A DNA stretch of 64,000 bases. It comes from Gymnogyps californianus. Its lineage: Eukaryota > Chordata > Aves > Accipitriformes > Cathartidae. The stretch is from contig NC_059477.1 in the NCBI RefSeq assembly GCF_018139145.2, forward strand, positions 13,069,522 to 13,133,521, written 5' to 3'. Positions within the stretch are counted from its first letter, which is position 1. Each line of letters starts with the position of its first letter. The notes beneath the pieces are model-generated. The model saw only the letters and a program-made list of their open reading frames with translations. It did not search any database and was not told the origin of the DNA. Below are positions 60,815-64,000 of this stretch, piece by piece. Position numbers and translations under genes: made by a program.

Positions 60815-63800
60815 CTACAGAACGGCTGCTACTTGCAATAGCAAAGCTCTGCAAATGGAAAAAGTGAAAACCAGTGGCAGATACATCAGACAAGTGGGAA
60901 ATACGCCCCATCTTTCTTCTAGTCAGAAGTTTCTTCTGGGACAAAGGTTAAAAGGGGTTTAGGAACATAAAAAAATACGAGATCTTCTTACCTAATATAT
61001 CAACAGGAGTTGCTTTGATTAAAACAGACTGTAATAGGCATAATCTGGAGATGTATTTAGCATTGCTACTTGACTACATTTCTGCCCTATGGGAAGATAA
61101 AAATTCAAGATTTCAAGTATGCAGCAAATAGCAAAAACCTAAATTCTCCCTATCACACAAGCTTATATATAACTTTCTGCCTGCACTTAAGTCCTTTGAT
61201 AAAGCTGAACAGAGGCATGTGCTTAAATACTTTGAATAATGATTTAAATTACTAGATACCTTTATTTACAGTATCTATATTACATGTGCTGAAATCTTCC
61301 AAGTCTATTTGCAAATGAAAGGGATATTCCTCATCCATGTTATGCACTGGCTACAACAGGATTATTTGCATTAAGAGAAATGAAGAATTGCCTTTAGAGG
61401 CCTGATACTGTAAATTCACAAGTATTGCCTGTTGCATACTTTCCATTGCCATTAACTATTAGAGAATATTACTGGAAGCTGAAGAATCTGTACCCACTGG
61501 AAGTCACACAGCTGAATCTGCCCCCTGTTTTGTATAACTATATTCCACTTGAATAATACCTTTTTAGATCAGCATCCCATAAACAAATGAGCTAGTACAG
61601 AGTCCTGAGCTTTTGCAGTGCTCCACCTAAGAAAATATTGTTCTCTGACAAATAACTAATTTCAAGCTGAAGACCTATTTCCTTCCTATTTGTGTAATGT
61701 ACCATGCAAGCAGTGTCTCAAACCACTTTTGGGAAGAAAAACTAAAGCAGAGGATGTGGTATAAATTCCAGAAACCCATGGTGCAAAGATACTGTCTGAG
61801 GCCAAATTCTGACCTCATTTTTGTGCATGCAGCAATCAAAGTTAATAAATGGGATGGCAGAAGTTAGTCTTATGTCAAATACATTGCAGTACCCATCCAC
61901 AAAGCCAGAAGATTCTAAGGAAAAGAATGAGAGAGAAGGGAAATGGAGATACAAGCACGCAGAAGCCAAAATTTCATAATTTCACTGCCAGACAAACCTC
62001 AGACTGCAGAAATAGTTAGGGGGCTGAACTTTGGTCCATTTTTTTAAGCAAGAAAATCCCTTTCTATTCCACTTCTTGGGCCACTGTGTGTTTTTAAATC
62101 CCAAATAGATTTCCCAATTTATATTGATTTATACCAGACAGCATAGAGCTTCCTTAAGCCACAAGTTTTTCTTGTATACTTAGACGAACTGCAAAGCACA
62201 GAAACTTTGCTTATTATTTAACTATGTGTTCCATGAACAGCAGAACTACCAAAGCTTTTTTACAGACTCGCGTCCTTTGTTCTTAACTTTTCTATTAAAG
62301 TAATTCTAGCCCTTCCTACCCACCATGTCCTCTGTGAGCCGGACCAGGACAGAGACAGCACATGCTGGCTCCAGTATGCAGAGCCAACACATCCTGAATT
62401 TTCAGCGTATTGCTTTCAAACACATTGTACAAAGGCTAAATTCTCCCCAACTTTCCTTCAGTAGGGGCATTCGTTTGAATCATCCTAATCTATTCATTCA
62501 TCAGTTTTCCCAATAGTCCCAGATTATTTGCTCTGCAACTCCTACTCTTCATTTAAAGCGGCCAATAGGGACATCGGAAAGGACTGACAGGCAGACAGAC
62601 TGCATGATTAAATAAAACCCATTTCCACAGAAAAACAGCACAAGAGAAAAAGGTGTTTTAAACAGTAGCAGTAGTTCTGAATTCTTTATACCTCCTAGTT
62701 TTTTCAGCAATGGAAAAAACAGAAATGAGATCACATATCTTATTATTTTAGTAGCTTCTCCACACAGCTGACAGAAAGAGAACATGGATTTATTTTTCAT
62801 GCTGAAAAGCTTTTATTCTCACTTTCATACAACTCAATAAATTGCCAAGAGAGTAATTTATTCTCCCCTATGCTCTCCTGAATATCCATACACACACAAA
62901 AGATAGATGCTGGCAGGCAGAGCTGTCAGTAGGAATTTCAGCAGAAGTAAATTGTTTAGTACTTATAATGGAGCATAATAGCTGTAATTTCATCTGAACT
63001 GTTGCCACTAATAAGCTAATAAAACTACGAGTCAAGACCTAGCCATTCATCACTGTGTAGCCACTGGGAATTTCTCTGTGCACACTTCTACCACAGAGAC
63101 AGGTAACTCAGTCCTTTAAGTGTTACTATACCTGAAAATGATGAGCCAGGCCTGGCACTTTCTCTCAACAGTGAAAGACACAGCTGCATATCAACTGCAA
63201 AGGAATTTCCTATCAGTATTTAACAGGTGTTTTCACAGCTATTCCAATCCTCTGCCAAAATGCAAACTAGCAATTTGAATGCATATGCAGCTGAAAAATG
63301 TTTAAAAGGAAATTCAAATATAAAATATAACACAGATATGCAAATATGCATATATGCACACTGCACATTAGTTGGGCAGGAAGCATGTTTTTCTGAAGAT
63401 CATGGAAGTACCATGAAATATTACAGTTGCTACATATGCACAGATAGAAGTTCATATATATTAGATACTTGGCTAAAGATATTACTGTCATATCACCAGA
63501 CAGTTGCTCTTCACCTAGAATTTTGGTGAAGCATCTATCAAAATGCTTTAATTTAAATGGTATGATTAAAACGAACTACAACATATTTTCTTGGTCTGAG
63601 AAAATATATACAACCAGAATTATACTATATTCTGTGCAGTTTGTGTATGCTCTGAATGAAAGCACAGGATTAGTGTACAAGCTATGAAGGCAATGAAACA
63701 TAGCCAATTCCAGAAAGAGTGCTTTGATTGTAATAAAGATTATTTTTGCAATGGTACCCTTTCTACTTAGAAACTGCAGATATAGTTGCCTCTGATAGAT

Positions 63801-64000
63801 GAAACTAATTAACCACTCTGCAGGCAGCCACAAAGGTCTATATGGGAGTTCAGAGAGACTGAAGTGGTGAATAAGCCATTAGTTCTCTCCAGAGGAACTA
63901 ATTTTGATATGCATGTCTTTCATCACTGCTAATCATCCATGATACACATTCTTTCTGCCAAACTCCCTAAGACATATGGGTAGACTTCTGCAAAGTCATA
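60815..64000. other. AT-rich unannotated DNA to the window end
   Basis: No gene recognised. A strong-looking acceptor (tctctcattcttttccttag on the minus strand, just before 61918) precedes a 57-codon open stretch ending with TAG near 61742, but its sequence resembles repeat-like phrases (gaggtcagaatttggcc) and no domain is visible. Frames of up to 100 codons at 63.2-63.8 kb are AT-driven. Confidence 0.45.

Noticed and set aside
61742..61918. Minus-strand terminal exon after a strong pyrimidine-rich acceptor
   Set aside because: The encoded peptide shows no domain, and part of the sequence resembles common repeat phrasing.
1..64000. CRISPR arrays, bacterial operons, tRNA/rRNA genes, complete endogenous retroviruses
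   Set aside because: None seen: no regularly spaced direct repeats, no cloverleaf or box patterns noticed, and no paired long terminal repeats or retroviral frames.

Overview
The window looks like nuclear DNA from a bird. The main evidence is six 3'-end fragments of CR1 LINE retrotransposons with the avian consensus: the ggttggaa / tagtccaac block near the 3' end, a short attcta-type tail, and a reverse-transcriptase C-terminus containing [22 protein letters not shown] and HWNRLP. The rest is AT-rich, CpG-poor single-copy sequence with traces of ancient MIR-like and other old amniote repeats. No operons, tRNA, rRNA, CRISPR array, long virus-like open frame or dense CpG island was seen. The order and species cannot be fixed from the sequence alone.

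Layout. 1-8.5 kb: unannotated DNA with a 16-bp tandem duplication. 8.5-13.7 kb: three CR1 fragments (-, +, -). 13.7-33.4 kb: mostly unannotated, with several ancient repeat relics and an old CR1 at 29.5 kb. 33.4-33.5 kb: a CpG-containing, cysteine-rich possible exon on the minus strand. 33.5-44.2 kb: unannotated, with TA/TG- and CA-rich simple sequence. 44.2-44.3 kb: a small CpG cluster carrying one strong and one weaker CTCF-like motif in opposite orientation. 49.6 kb: an uninterrupted run of 40 G. 50.6-53.5 kb: a MIR relic and several weak minus-strand exon-like frames. 54.3-55.1 kb: the youngest-looking CR1, with 232 uninterrupted codons. 56.3 kb: a run of 27 C. 56.6-57.3 kb: an older CR1. 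60.6-60.8 kb: the best possible exon, minus strand, 255 nt, same intron phase at both ends, with two N-glycosylation sequons. The remainder is unannotated.

Interpretation. The window is most simply intergenic DNA or the inside of long introns. Two short minus-strand segments (near 33.5 and 60.7 kb) could be exons of extracellular proteins, but I recognise no family and cannot link them into one gene. All other open frames of 60-144 codons are compatible with chance in AT-rich DNA or lie inside repeats. I found no convincing new biological system. The items most worth a second look are the two long G/C homopolymers, the CTCF-like/CpG element, and the two exon candidates.
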